Assembly: GCF_014641695.1 (NCBI RefSeq)
Contig: NZ_BMIF01000005.1
Location: forward strand, 62,001 to 126,000
Length of the DNA: 64,000 nt
Direction: 5' to 3'
Origin: Nitratireductor aestuarii
Lineage (GTDB): Bacteria > Pseudomonadota > Alphaproteobacteria > Rhizobiales > Rhizobiaceae
In this document: positions 34,792 through 43,495 of the stretch, in pieces
How positions within the stretch are numbered: position 1 is the stretch's first letter
Layout: the number at the start of each line of letters is the position of its first letter
Notes under the pieces: model-generated
Databases searched by the model: none
Told to the model about the DNA's origin: nothing
What the model saw: the letters and a program-made list of their open reading frames with translations, nothing else
Position numbers and translations under genes: made by a program

Positions 34792-35430
34792 CTAACCGTT
34801 CGTCACATAGGCGATGACGGCGTCGGCGATCATCTGCTTGTGGCGGCCGTAAGTTTCGGGTTCCGAAAGATCGCGATGGAAGATCGTTCCGAACGTGTAG
34901 CGGTTGGATACCCGAAAGAAGCAGAAGGCGCTGATCAGCATGTGCAGGTCGATCGCGTCCACGTCCCGGCGGAACACCCCTTCCCTGCGGCCGCGCTCGA
35001 GAATGTCTGCGATGGTGCGCACGATGGAAATGTTGAGGTTGCCGATCGCGGTTGAGCGCTTCATGTGTTCGGCGTAGTGGATATTCTCGATGCTGACGAG
35101 GCGGACAAACTCCGGGTTGCTCTCGTCATGGTCGAAGGTATTGGCAACGAGCGTTCGCAGCGCCTCCACCGGCTCCATGCCAGCGAGCTCAAGGTCAGCT
35201 TCCAGCGTGCGAATCTTGCGATAGGCCTTTTCCAGCACGGCAAGGTAGAGCCCTTCCTTGCTGCCGAAGTAGTAGTAGATCATCCGCTTGGACGTGCGCG
35301 TTTTCTCCGCGATCGCGTCTACCCGTCCGCCGGAAAGCCCGAATGCGGAAAACTCTTCCGTCGCAACGCGCAGAATGTCCTCCTTCGTGCGCTCCGGGTC
35401 ATTCCTCCGGGTCTCTCGTTCGCTTGCCAT
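34792..35430 (-). CDS. TetR family transcriptional regulator
   Basis: Regulator of 212 aa with an N-terminal TetR helix-turn-helix (ILRVATEEFSAFGLSGGRVDAIAEKTRTSKRMIYYYFGSKEGLY split in typical order, residues 16-60) and a C-terminal helical ligand domain. The ATG at 35430 is taken as start; a GTG at 35436 with GGAGG further upstream is an alternative. It is divergent from the shikimate dehydrogenase gene. A perfect palindrome between the two genes and a near copy upstream of dctP suggest that it controls the quinate/shikimate operon. Confidence 0.88.
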   Translation of the reverse strand: MASERETRRNDPERTKEDILRVATEEFSAFGLSGGRVDAIAEKTRTSKRMIYYYFGSKEGLYLAVLEKAYRKIRTLEADLELAGMEPVEALRTLVANTFDHDESNPEFVRLVSIENIHYAEHMKRSTAIGNLNISIVRTIADILERGRREGVFRRDVDAIDLHMLISAFCFFRVSNRYTFGTIFHRDLSEPETYGRHKQMIADAVIAYVTNG

Positions 35431-35521
35431 TCCCACGATCTTACAACCTCCCTCGGCGAATGATCGCCGCTCGCACACAGGTCATATTGGGGTTTGCCCA
35501 AGCTTTCAATGCCAAGCTCGA

Positions 35522-35547
35522 TTGACACGAACTAGTTCGTACATTAT
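35522..35547. promoter_or_regulatory. Probable TetR operator in tetR/aroE divergent promoter
   Basis: The perfect 14-bp palindrome ACGAACTAGTTCGT spans 35527-35540. It starts at the last base of a TTGACA box (35522-35527) and is followed by TACATTAT, so a bound dimer would sit between -35 and -10 and block transcription. The downstream context GTACAT recurs in the second copy at 38438. Confidence 0.75.
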
Positions 35548-35623
35548 CGCTGAAGTCAATAATGCGTTTTGGAGGAGCGCTGCCGGCGGAGGTCAACACC
35601 ATTCCAGCCGGCGTGTGGTGAGG

Positions 35624-36502
35624 ATGCAGACTTTTCGCGCTGGCTTGATTGGCAGGGGAATTCAGGCTTCGCTGACACCGGCGATGCATGTCGCCGAAGG
35701 CCGCGCCAACGGCCTTGCCTACACCTATGACCTCCTTGACCTCGATCATCACAAGGGCGTTCCGTTGGCAGACCTCATTGCCGATGCGGAAGCGCGTGGT
35801 TTCGGCGGCCTCAACATCACGCACCCCTGCAAACAGGAAGTGATCCAGCATCTGGATTCGCTTTCGCCCGAAGCGGAAGCGCTCGGTGCGGTGAACACGG
35901 TCGTCCTGCAGGACGGCAAGCGGCATGGCAACAACACGGACTGGTGGGGCTTTGCCGAAAGCTTCCGCCGTGGCCTGCCGGATGCCGATCTCACGTCAGT
36001 TGTTCAGTTGGGGGCGGGAGGCGCGGGCGCCGCTACGGCCTTTGCAATTTTACGTTCCGGCGCCCGCAGCCTGACCATTTTCGACCCGGACCAGAACCGC
36101 GCGGCAAATCTCGCGGAAACCATGGGCAGGCATTTTCCCGATGCGACTGTGGAAGCTGGCGAAAATCTGGAGCAGACGATCGCCGGCGCAACCGGCCTCA
36201 TCCACGCTACACCCACGGGCATGGAAAAATATCCCGGCCTGCCGCTGCCGGCCGAGTTCCTCCACCCTCACCTCTGGGTGGCGGAGATCGTCTATTTTCC
36301 GCTCAACACGGAATTGCTGGTAACGGCGCGCCATCGCGGCTGCCGCACGCTTGATGGAGGCGGCATGGCCGTCTTCCAGGCGGTGAAAGCCTTCGAGCTC
36401 TTCACCGGCATCGTGCCGGATGCCGGACGCGTGCAGCGTCACTTTGCTGAACTGACGCAAGGAGCGCAGCAGCCTGCTGCCGCAGGAGGGATCGCATCAT
36501 GA
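35624..36502 (+). CDS. aroE: Shikimate/quinate dehydrogenase (catabolic AroE type)
   Basis: NAD(P)-dependent dehydrogenase of 292 aa. The substrate-binding motif reads QASLTPAMH (SxT as in quinate/shikimate dehydrogenases rather than SxS of biosynthetic AroE), the catalytic Lys is in NITHPCKQ and the Asp in NNTDWWGFAE; the cofactor site is QLGAGGAGAAT. It interconverts shikimate and 3-dehydroshikimate and perhaps quinate and 3-dehydroquinate. The start at 35624 is approximate, since no well-spaced ribosome site is seen. It overlaps the dehydratase gene by four bases, fitting a degradative role. Confidence 0.85.
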   Translation: MQTFRAGLIGRGIQASLTPAMHVAEGRANGLAYTYDLLDLDHHKGVPLADLIADAEARGFGGLNITHPCKQEVIQHLDSLSPEAEALGAVNTVVLQDGKRHGNNTDWWGFAESFRRGLPDADLTSVVQLGAGGAGAATAFAILRSGARSLTIFDPDQNRAANLAETMGRHFPDATVEAGENLEQTIAGATGLIHATPTGMEKYPGLPLPAEFLHPHLWVAEIVYFPLNTELLVTARHRGCRTLDGGGMAVFQAVKAFELFTGIVPDAGRVQRHFAELTQGAQQPAAAGGIAS

Positions 36503-38388
36503 AGACCTCCATCGCCACCGTTTCGATCAGCGGCGAGTTTCCCGAGAAGCTGCAAGCCATCGCCAAGGCGGGCTTCGACGGCGTAGAGATCTTCGAAAAC
36601 GACTTCCTCGCCTATGACGAAAGCCCGCGCGACGTCGGCCGGATGGTCCGCGATTTTGGCCTGGAAATCACCTTGTTCCAGCCCTTCCGCGATTTTGAAG
36701 GCATGCCGGAGCCGCACCGCACGCGCACCTTCGACCGCGCCGAACGCAAGTTCGATGTCATGCAGGAGCTCGGCACCGATCTTGTTCTCGTCTGCTCCAA
36801 CGTCTCGCCCATCTCGCTTGGCGGGATCGACCGCGCGGCCGCTGACTTCCATGAACTGGGTGAACGGGCAGCCAAGCGCGGCCTTCGCGTCGGCTACGAG
36901 GCGCTCGCCTGGGGCCGCCACATCTCCGACCACCGTGATGCCTGGAAAATTGTGCGCCGCGCCGATCATCCCAACGTCGGGCTGATCCTCGACAGCTTTC
37001 ACTCGCTGGCGCGCAAGATCGACATCGGCTCCATTCGGTCGATCCCGAAGGAAAAGATCTTCATCGTCCAGCTGGCCGACGCGCCGCTGATCGACATGGA
37101 TCTGCTCTACTGGAGCAGGCACTTCCGCAACATGCCGGGCGAAGGCGATCTGCCCGTCACCGACTTCGTCGCGGCAATTGCCGAGACCGGCTATGATGGC
37201 TACTTCTCGCTTGAAATCTTCAATGACCAGTTCCGTGGCGGCTCGCCAAAGGCGATCGCTGCCGACGGTCACCGCTCGCTGATCTACCTGGGTGACCAGG
37301 TGCGCCGCCGGCCGGGTGTTACCAGCCTTTCCGTACCTGCGATGCCCGAGCGTGCCGCGGTCAAGAACGTGGCCTTCGTCGAATTCGCCGTCGATGAGGC
37401 CGATGCGGATCAGCTAACCGCCATGCTGAAGACGCTGGGCTTCCGCCGCACCCAGGCCCATAGGACCAAGAAGGTCGACGTCTACCAACAGGGCGAGATC
37501 CGCATTCTGGTCAACACAGAATCTGTCGGCTTCGCAAGCTCCGCCTATGCAGTTCATGGCCCGTCGGCCTACGCAATGGCGCTTGAAGTAGAAGACGCGG
37601 ATGAAGCATACCGGCGGGCACTGGCTCTCGGCGCCGAACCCTTCAGCCAGCCGGTCAATCCCGGTGAACTGGAGATCCCGGCGATCCGCGGCGTCGGCGG
37701 CGGGCTCGTCTATCTCATCGATACGAAAACGCAGCTCGGGCGGCTGTGGGAAGTGGACTTCCAGCCGGTCGAAGCCGGAGAAGACCCTGAACCCGCACAT
37801 CTGACAACCATCGATCACGTTGCACAGACAGTGGCTTACGAGGAGATGCTCACATGGCTTCTCTTCTACACCTCGATCTTCGACACGCGAAAGTCGCCGA
37901 TGGTCGACATCATCGATCCGGCAGGCGTCGTGCGCAGCCAGGTCATCGAGAATGCTGCAGGAAGCCTGCGCATCACGATGAACGGCGCGGAAAACCGGCG
38001 GACCCTGGCGGGCCATTTCATTGCCGAAAAGTTTGGCTCCGGCATCCAGCATATCGCATTCAACACGGACGACATCTTCGCCACAGCAGCGGCACTGCGG
38101 GCAAACGGCTTCAAGGCGCTGCCGATTTCGCCCAACTACTATGGCGACGTGGAAGCCCGTTTCGGCCTTGATCCCGAGCTGACCGAGCGGCTGCGCTCAG
38201 AAAACATCCTTTACGACCGGGATGAGGACGGCGAATACTTCCAGCTCTACAGCGGGACCTTCGCCGAAGGATTCTTCTTCGAAATCGTGCAGCGCAAGGG
38301 CTACAGGGGGTATGGCGCGGCCAACGCGATCTTCCGGATCTCGGCGCTTAAGAAACAGATCAGGCCTGAGGGGATGCCGACCGTATGA
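36499..38388 (+). CDS. quiC: 3-Dehydroshikimate dehydratase fused to HPPD-like domain (QuiC-type)
   Basis: Protein of 629 aa. Residues 1-270 are a sugar-phosphate isomerase-like TIM barrel (KAGFDGVEIFENDFL, HFRNMPGEGDLPVTDF, FSLEIFNDQF), and about 290-610 is a 4-hydroxyphenylpyruvate dioxygenase-like vicinal-oxygen-chelate region (FVEFAVDEADADQL, TIDHVAQTV, HIAFNTDDIF). This fusion is known from bacterial QuiC enzymes that turn 3-dehydroshikimate into protocatechuate. Overlap with aroE and the nearby dehydroquinase support quinate/shikimate degradation. Protocatechuate ring-cleavage genes are not in this window. Confidence 0.9.
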   Translation: MKTSIATVSISGEFPEKLQAIAKAGFDGVEIFENDFLAYDESPRDVGRMVRDFGLEITLFQPFRDFEGMPEPHRTRTFDRAERKFDVMQELGTDLVLVCSNVSPISLGGIDRAAADFHELGERAAKRGLRVGYEALAWGRHISDHRDAWKIVRRADHPNVGLILDSFHSLARKIDIGSIRSIPKEKIFIVQLADAPLIDMDLLYWSRHFRNMPGEGDLPVTDFVAAIAETGYDGYFSLEIFNDQFRGGSPKAIAADGHRSLIYLGDQVRRRPGVTSLSVPAMPERAAVKNVAFVEFAVDEADADQLTAMLKTLGFRRTQAHRTKKVDVYQQGEIRILVNTESVGFASSAYAVHGPSAYAMALEVEDADEAYRRALALGAEPFSQPVNPGELEIPAIRGVGGGLVYLIDTKTQLGRLWEVDFQPVEAGEDPEPAHLTTIDHVAQTVAYEEMLTWLLFYTSIFDTRKSPMVDIIDPAGVVRSQVIENAAGSLRITMNGAENRRTLAGHFIAEKFGSGIQHIAFNTDDIFATAAALRANGFKALPISPNYYGDVEARFGLDPELTERLRSENILYDRDEDGEYFQLYSGTFAEGFFFEIVQRKGYRGYGAANAIFRISALKKQIRPEGMPTV

Positions 38389-38429
38389 GAAGTGAACTGA
38401 CAGAATTCGCGTCAACGCGCGCGCAGTCG

Positions 38430-38455
38430 TTGACCAAACGAACTGTTCCGTACAT
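38430..38455 (+). promoter_or_regulatory. Second probable TetR operator, upstream of the TRAP genes
   Basis: ACGAACTGTTCCGT (38438-38451) followed by ACAT, preceded by TTGACC at 38430-38435. It differs from the perfect palindrome at 35527 by a single-base shift in the centre and right arm, while TTGAC, ACGAACT, GTTC and GTACAT recur in the same order. It lies about 90 bases before dctP and suggests an internal promoter for the transporter genes under the same regulator. Confidence 0.65.
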
Positions 38456-38542
38456 CGTAACTGCAGCTCGACAGGCAGGGGCGATCGTCCGGAGGAGCCA
38501 ACAGCAAGTCGTGTGAACTACAGTCCAAGGAGGAGACACATC

Positions 38543-39526
38543 ATGATGAAGATCACTCGCCGGTATATGCTCGGCGCAGCGATGGTTGCAGCAGCAGCCT
38601 TCGCCGTGCCGGCGCTCGCTCAGGACAAGCCCGTCCTGAAATTCTCGGCCGTATTCTCGGAGCAGGACATCCGCGCCGAAATGACGAAGAAGCTGGGCGA
38701 AGCCATCAGCGGCGACTTCAAGCTGGAGCCCTACTACGGCGGCAACCTGTTCAAGCAGGGCACCGAGCTCGTCGCGATCCAGCGCGGCAACCTGCAGATG
38801 GGCAACATCGCTCCGCAGGATATCTCGAAGCAGATCCCGGAATGGTCGGTGCTGACCTCCGCCTATCTCTTCCGTGACGCCGCGCACGTGACCAACTTCT
38901 TCAAGAGCGAGACGGGCGAAGAGTTCAAGAAGATGGCCGAGGACCAGCTCGGCATCAAGATCCTGGGCCCGACCTACTTCGGCGCCCGCCAGGTCGGCCT
39001 GAAGCCGAACAAGAAGATCAACACGCCTGCCGACATGGCCGGCATCAAGCTGCGCATGCCGGGCGGCGACGCTTGGCAGTTCCTGGGCGAGGCCATTGGC
39101 GCGAACCCGGTCCCGGTTGCTTACGCCGAAGTCTACACCGCGCTCCAGACCGGCGCCATCGACGGCCAGGACAACCCGCTGCCGAACGTCCAGAACATGA
39201 AGTTCTACGAAGTGATGTCGCAGATCGTGCTCACCTCGCACCTCATCGGCTATGACCTGCTCGTCGTCTCCAAGGATGTCTGGGACAAGATGACCCCGGA
39301 GCAGCAGCAGTCCTTCCAGGCAGCCGCCGACGAAGCGATGAAGTGGAGCGAAGACCAGCACATTGCCCAGGAGCAGACCCTGCTCGACGAGTTCAAGAAG
39401 GCCGGTCTCGAGATCTACGAGCCGGATCAGGAGGCTTTCCGCAAGTTCGCCCAGGAAAAGTACCTGAACTCGGAACTCGCCAAGTCCTGGCCTGAAGGTA
39501 TCCTCAATAAAGTCGCAGGCATGTAA
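38543..39526 (+). CDS. dctP: TRAP transporter substrate-binding protein DctP
   Basis: Periplasmic binding protein of 327 aa with a signal peptide (MMKITRRYMLGAAMVAAAAF...ALAQ, cleavage near 27). The mature protein has the DctP signature: GIKLRMPGGDAWQFLGEAIGANPVPVAYAEVYTALQTGAIDGQDNP, where the Arg binds the ligand carboxylate. AAGGAGGAGA precedes the start. Genomic position after the dehydroshikimate dehydratase indicates quinate, shikimate or a related acid as ligand (inference). Confidence 0.9.
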   Translation: MMKITRRYMLGAAMVAAAAFAVPALAQDKPVLKFSAVFSEQDIRAEMTKKLGEAISGDFKLEPYYGGNLFKQGTELVAIQRGNLQMGNIAPQDISKQIPEWSVLTSAYLFRDAAHVTNFFKSETGEEFKKMAEDQLGIKILGPTYFGARQVGLKPNKKINTPADMAGIKLRMPGGDAWQFLGEAIGANPVPVAYAEVYTALQTGAIDGQDNPLPNVQNMKFYEVMSQIVLTSHLIGYDLLVVSKDVWDKMTPEQQQSFQAAADEAMKWSEDQHIAQEQTLLDEFKKAGLEIYEPDQEAFRKFAQEKYLNSELAKSWPEGILNKVAGM

Positions 39527-39606
39527 TTCCCGCCTTTTGACGAACAACAAAAGACTATCGAGGCGCGCTGACTGAAAGGCGCGCCTTCCTGGGGGAGGTA
39601 CAGGTG

Positions 39607-40125
39607 ATGATCCAGAAACTGACTGCGGCCGGCGAATGGCTGAGGCGACGAGCGGAGAATATTCTCTGCCTGATGCTCTTTGCGATGTTCGTCGTCTTCA
39701 TCCTGCAGATCGTCTTCCGCTACCTCCTCAATCTGTCCATCGGCTGGACGCACGAGATCAGCGTCGCCCTGTGGATCTGGATCGTGCTCTTTGGCTCGGC
39801 CTTCGTGATCCGCGAGCAGGACGAGATCCGTTTCGACCTCATCTGGGGCAGTGCCGGCAACAATACCCGCCGCGTGATGCAGATCCTCTGCGCCGCCGCG
39901 CTCATCTTCCTGTTTGGTATCTCGCTCCCCGCGATCTACGACTACGTGACCTTCATGAGGGTCGAGAAGACGGCCTATCTGAAGATCCGCTTCGACTATC
40001 TCTATTCGATCTATGTGGTGTTCGTGGTGGCCATGATCATCCGCTACATCTGGCTCGGCATCCAGGCCATCCGCGGCAAGACGCCTGAAGCATTCGATCC
40101 TACCAAGGCTGGTTCTGGCGTATGA
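39607..40125 (+). CDS. dctQ: TRAP transporter small permease DctQ
   Basis: Membrane protein of 172 aa with four hydrophobic segments and the DctQ opening RAENILCLMLFAMFVVFILQIVFRY and WTHEISVALWIWIVLFGSAF. GGAGGT is seven bases before the ATG at 39607 (a GTG at 39604 is an alternative). Its stop overlaps the start of dctM by four bases. It is the accessory subunit of the sodium-driven acid importer. Confidence 0.88.
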   Translation: MIQKLTAAGEWLRRRAENILCLMLFAMFVVFILQIVFRYLLNLSIGWTHEISVALWIWIVLFGSAFVIREQDEIRFDLIWGSAGNNTRRVMQILCAAALIFLFGISLPAIYDYVTFMRVEKTAYLKIRFDYLYSIYVVFVVAMIIRYIWLGIQAIRGKTPEAFDPTKAGSGV

Positions 40126-41423
40126 ACTTCGCAAGCCCCTTTTCCCTTTCGATCGTCATCATCACGATCCTCGCTTTCCTGGGCCTGCCGATCGGCCTTG
40201 CCATGCTCGTGGGTTCGACGCTCTACCTGTTCCTCACGGGCGCTGACATGGGCATCGTTGCCGAGCAGTTCCTGAACGGCATGTACTCCAACTACGTTAT
40301 GCTGGCCGTGCCGCTCTTCATACTGGCGGCGGAGTTCATGAACGTCGGCTCGATGACCGAGCGGTTGCTCAACTTCTGCAACGTGCTGGTCGGACGCTTC
40401 CGTGGTGGTCTTGCCCAGATCAACATCCTGCAGAGCATCATCTTCGCTGGCATGTCCGGCTCCGCGATTGCGGATGCCGCTGGCAGTGGCCGCATGATGC
40501 AGAACATGATGACGGCAGGCGGGCGCTATACGCCCAGCTATGCGGCTGCGTTAACAGCCGTCACCGCCGTTGTCGGCCCAATCATCCCGCCGTCGATCCC
40601 GATGATCCTCTACGCGCTCGTCTCGGACGCATCGATCGGTTACCTCTTCATCGCCGGAATGGTTCCGGGCCTGCTGATGTCCGGCCTCCAGATGATGCAG
40701 GTGGCGATCACGGCGCGCCGCAAGAATTTTCCGGTCGAGGATCCTGTCCCGCTGCGCGAGATCCCGGGCATCACCATCCGCGCCTTCCCTGCCCTGATGA
40801 TGCCGGTGGTGCTGCTCGGCTGCATCTATACGGGTATCACGACGCCGACCGAGGCAGCCGCCCTCGCCGCAGCCTATGCACTCGTCATCTCGGTGGTGCT
40901 CTACCGCAGCATCAGCCTCAAGGCTTTCTACCAGTCGCTCTACACAAGCGCGAAGTCATCGACGTCCATCGGCATGCTGATCGCAGGTGCGCTGGTCTTC
41001 AACTATGTGGTGACGATCGAGAATATTCCGGACGAAATCCGCGTGCTGCTGACGGGCATGGACCTGACGCCAACCGGTTTCCTGATCCTCGTCAACGTGA
41101 TCCTGCTGCTGCTTGGCTGCGTGCTCGAAGGCACCGCGATCCTGCTCATCATCGTGCCGGTCTTCATCCCCACCGCGCAGGCGCTCGGCATCGACCTCGT
41201 CCACTTCGGCGTTGTCGTGGTGGTCAACATCATGCTGGGACTGGTGACGCCGCCTTACGGCCTGTTGCTCTTCATCATGACCAACATCTCGGGCGCTCCT
41301 GTCCGCGATATCATTCGCGACGCCCTGCCCTTCATCTTCTGGATGGTGGTCAGCCTCCTCATCATCACCTTCATTCCTGAAACCGTGCTGTGGCTGCCGC
41401 GTCTGCTCGGGTACCAAGGGTAA
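40122..41423 (+). CDS. dctM: TRAP transporter large permease DctM
   Basis: Membrane protein of 433 aa with about 12 hydrophobic segments; GLPIGLAMLVGSTLYL, MSGSAIADAAGSGRMM, VGPIIPPSIPMILYA and LGLVTPPYGLLLF are the DctM family motifs. It forms the transport channel with DctQ, taking up the acid delivered by DctP. It starts inside the dctQ stop and ends 11 bases before the aroQ start, so the three TRAP genes and aroQ form one transcript. Confidence 0.92.
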   Translation: MNFASPFSLSIVIITILAFLGLPIGLAMLVGSTLYLFLTGADMGIVAEQFLNGMYSNYVMLAVPLFILAAEFMNVGSMTERLLNFCNVLVGRFRGGLAQINILQSIIFAGMSGSAIADAAGSGRMMQNMMTAGGRYTPSYAAALTAVTAVVGPIIPPSIPMILYALVSDASIGYLFIAGMVPGLLMSGLQMMQVAITARRKNFPVEDPVPLREIPGITIRAFPALMMPVVLLGCIYTGITTPTEAAALAAAYALVISVVLYRSISLKAFYQSLYTSAKSSTSIGMLIAGALVFNYVVTIENIPDEIRVLLTGMDLTPTGFLILVNVILLLLGCVLEGTAILLIIVPVFIPTAQALGIDLVHFGVVVVVNIMLGLVTPPYGLLLFIMTNISGAPVRDIIRDALPFIFWMVVSLLIITFIPETVLWLPRLLGYQG

Positions 41424-41434
41424 GGAATTTCCCC

Positions 41435-41875
41435 ATGAAACCGATCTACATCCTCAATGGCCCGAACCTGAACCGTCTTGGCAAGCGCGAACCGGAGATC
41501 TACGGCACCACGACGCTGGCCGAAGTGGAAGCGTGGTGCCGGGAAGCTGCGGGCGAGCGGCCGGTCGAGTTCCGCCAGACCAACAGCGAGCAGCAGCTGA
41601 TCGAATGGGTGCACGAAGCGATTGACGAGGGTGACGGCATCATCATCAACCCTGCGGCCTTCACCTTCACGTCACTGGCGCTGCTGGATGCGCTGAAGAT
41701 GTTCCCGGGCCCTATCATCGAGTTCCACATCAGCAACATCCACCGCCGTGAACAGATCTACCATCGCTCCTACGTCTCCATGACGGCCACCACCGTCATG
41801 GCGGGACTCGGTGCGCAGGGCTATCCAATCGCCGTCCAGGCGCTGGAGTCACTTATCGCGCGCGGGGCGAGGTAA
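41435..41875 (+). CDS. aroQ: Type II 3-dehydroquinate dehydratase
   Basis: Small enzyme of 146 aa converting 3-dehydroquinate to 3-dehydroshikimate. Motifs: ILNGPNLNRLGKREPEIYG with catalytic Arg/Tyr region, NPAAFTFTS (family usually NPGAYTHTS) and IIEFHISNIHRREQIYHRSY with the catalytic His. AAGGA precedes the ATG at 41435. Placed after the TRAP genes in a degradative operon it supplies the middle step between quinate and the QuiC-type dehydratase. Confidence 0.92.
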   Translation: MKPIYILNGPNLNRLGKREPEIYGTTTLAEVEAWCREAAGERPVEFRQTNSEQQLIEWVHEAIDEGDGIIINPAAFTFTSLALLDALKMFPGPIIEFHISNIHRREQIYHRSYVSMTATTVMAGLGAQGYPIAVQALESLIARGAR

Positions 41876-41886
41876 ACGAAGAGCAA

Positions 41887-42012
41887 CCTCATAGCCGGGT
41901 CAGAGCCATCAAGCGCCGCTACGAACGTGCTGCCGTACTGGCAAGAAAAACTGGATCGTTTCCGATCTTCGGAAAACCGGAAACGATCCAGATACCCTCA
42001 TGGCTGGGTCAG
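41887..42012 (+). repeat. Direct repeat pair CCTCAT(A/G)GC(C/T)GGGTCAG
   Basis: The 17-base unit occurs at 41887-41903 and 41996-42012, with 15 of 17 positions identical, flanking the perfect inverted repeat at 41951-41991. The arrangement between two convergent genes suggests a small extragenic repeat element. Confidence 0.5.
41951..41991. repeat. Perfect 14-bp inverted repeat between convergent operons
   Basis: CTGGATCGTTTCCG (41951-41964) and CGGAAACGATCCAG (41978-41991) form a perfect 14-base-pair stem with a 13-base loop. It lies between the ends of aroQ and cysG and could act as a bidirectional terminator or be a REP-like palindrome; no strong T tract follows. Confidence 0.6.
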
Positions 42013-42029
42013 GGGGGATACCATGAGGG
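41995..42029. repeat. Second inverted repeat downstream of cysG
   Basis: CCCTCATGG (41995-42003) pairs perfectly with CCATGAGGG (42021-42029), loop 17 bases, nine bases before the end of the minus-strand cysG frame. With the preceding hairpin it makes a double-stem structure between the two operons. Confidence 0.5.
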
Positions 42030-42037
42030 CTGGGGAA

Positions 42038-43495
42038 CTACGCAGTTGCTCTCGCCTGCTGTCGTTCAAGGTTGAATTGTCCAACGACGGCCCGCTGCCG
42101 GAACACCTCGCCAACCGCGATCAGCACCGGCTGTCCCTGGCCGATCTCGTTGCAGCAGGCTTCCAGGCCCGCAAGGTTCGTGCGGCGGATGATCTCGGTG
42201 GAACGGCCGATGTCTGCGCCAACGGCAACAGGAGTGTCGGCAGACATTCCATGCTCGATCAGGGTCGCGGAGATCGCCCCGGCGGTACGGCCGCCCATGT
42301 AAAAGACCGTGGTCGCGGAACGGTCGGCGATCGCCTTCCAGTCCACGTCCTTCGGCAGGCCGCCGTGGCGCGAGTGGCCGGTGACAAAGCGCACCGACTT
42401 TGCGCAGTCCCGATGCGTCAGCGACACGCCAAGCCTTGAGGCCATTGCCAGCCCCGCCGTCACGCCCGGCACAACGTCGTAGCCGATGCCGGCCTCTTCC
42501 AGCGCCTCAATTTCCTCGCCCGCGCGACCGAAGATCATCGGATCACCGGACTTCAGCCGCACCACGCGGAGGCCAGCCTTGGCGAGCTTCACCATCATCT
42601 CGTTGATCTCATGCTGCTTGCAGCTGGGTCTCCCCGCGCGCTTGCCAACAAGAATCCGCTTTGCCTCCCGGCGGGCGAGTTCCAGCACTTCGTCAGAAAC
42701 GAGGTCGTCAAAGAGGATCACTTCGGCGGCCTGCAGCGCGCGCACTGCCTTCAGGGTCAGCAGCTCGGCATCGCCCGGGCCTGCGCCGACGAAAGTAACA
42801 TGCCCCTTGTTCTCAACCGCCGATGCGGCAGCATGAAGCTCTTCCAGCGCATCCTTGCCGGGGCGAGAGATGAAGGCGCGATTGACGAATTGCTCCCAGA
42901 AGGTGCGCTGACCGGAGGCAAAGGGGACCTTCTCGGCAAGCGACTTCCGCCAGCTATGGGCGAGATCAGCCCACTCGGCTATCTGGGCGGGCAGAAGCGT
43001 TTCGATCTTGCGACGGATCGCCTGCCCCAGAACCGGTGACGCGCCAGAGGTGGAGACACCCACCACAACCGGCGAGCGGTTGACGATGGTCCCGAACTGG
43101 AACTGACAATAGTCCGGCTTGTCGATGACGTTGCAGGGCGCCCCAACTGCTGCCGCAGCCGCGGTGAAGGCAGCCGCCTCTTCCTCCTCCTCGGCGTCAG
43201 CAATGGCGATTGCAGCGTCCTTGAGATCGGCAGGCTGCCAGCGGCGCGGCGTGAGCTTGAGCGACGGCGTGCTTTCCGCAAGCGCGGCCATTTCAGTGCT
43301 CACGTCCTCCGGCTCTGCAAACACCTCCACCTTTGCGCCCGCAGCGCAGAGAAGTTCAGCCTTCCAGGTTGCCGCCGCAGTGGCGCCTGCGACCACCGCG
43401 CGCTTGTCCGTCAGCCGGAAGAACAGCGGAAGAATGCTGAGCGCACCTATGCGCGGGGTGGCGGTTTCATTCTGCAGCATGGAGAGGGATCTCAT
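42038..43495 (-). CDS. cysG: Siroheme synthase CysG (uroporphyrinogen-III methyltransferase/precorrin-2 dehydrogenase)
   Basis: Protein of 485 aa with an N-terminal precorrin-2 dehydrogenase/ferrochelatase region (about 1-220, LFFRLTDKRAVVAGATAAATWKAELL) and a C-terminal S-adenosylmethionine uroporphyrinogen-III methyltransferase (VTFVGAGPGDAELLTLKAVRALQ..., RLKSGDPMIFGRAGEE, VVPGVTAGLA). It makes the siroheme needed by NirB. The nucleotide-binding glycine motif at the N-terminus reads GATAAAT rather than GGG, a divergence. The start at 43495 overlaps nasA and is preceded by AGGA; an ATG at 43480 is the alternative. Confidence 0.88.
   Translation of the reverse strand: MRSLSMLQNETATPRIGALSILPLFFRLTDKRAVVAGATAAATWKAELLCAAGAKVEVFAEPEDVSTEMAALAESTPSLKLTPRRWQPADLKDAAIAIADAEEEEEAAAFTAAAAAVGAPCNVIDKPDYCQFQFGTIVNRSPVVVGVSTSGASPVLGQAIRRKIETLLPAQIAEWADLAHSWRKSLAEKVPFASGQRTFWEQFVNRAFISRPGKDALEELHAAASAVENKGHVTFVGAGPGDAELLTLKAVRALQAAEVILFDDLVSDEVLELARREAKRILVGKRAGRPSCKQHEINEMMVKLAKAGLRVVRLKSGDPMIFGRAGEEIEALEEAGIGYDVVPGVTAGLAMASRLGVSLTHRDCAKSVRFVTGHSRHGGLPKDVDWKAIADRSATTVFYMGGRTAGAISATLIEHGMSADTPVAVGADIGRSTEIIRRTNLAGLEACCNEIGQGQPVLIAVGEVFRQRAVVGQFNLERQQARATA

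Noticed and set aside
38513-38542. GTG start giving a longer DctP
   Set aside because: The ATG at 38543 follows AAGGAGGAGA and begins a regular signal peptide; the upstream extension does not.
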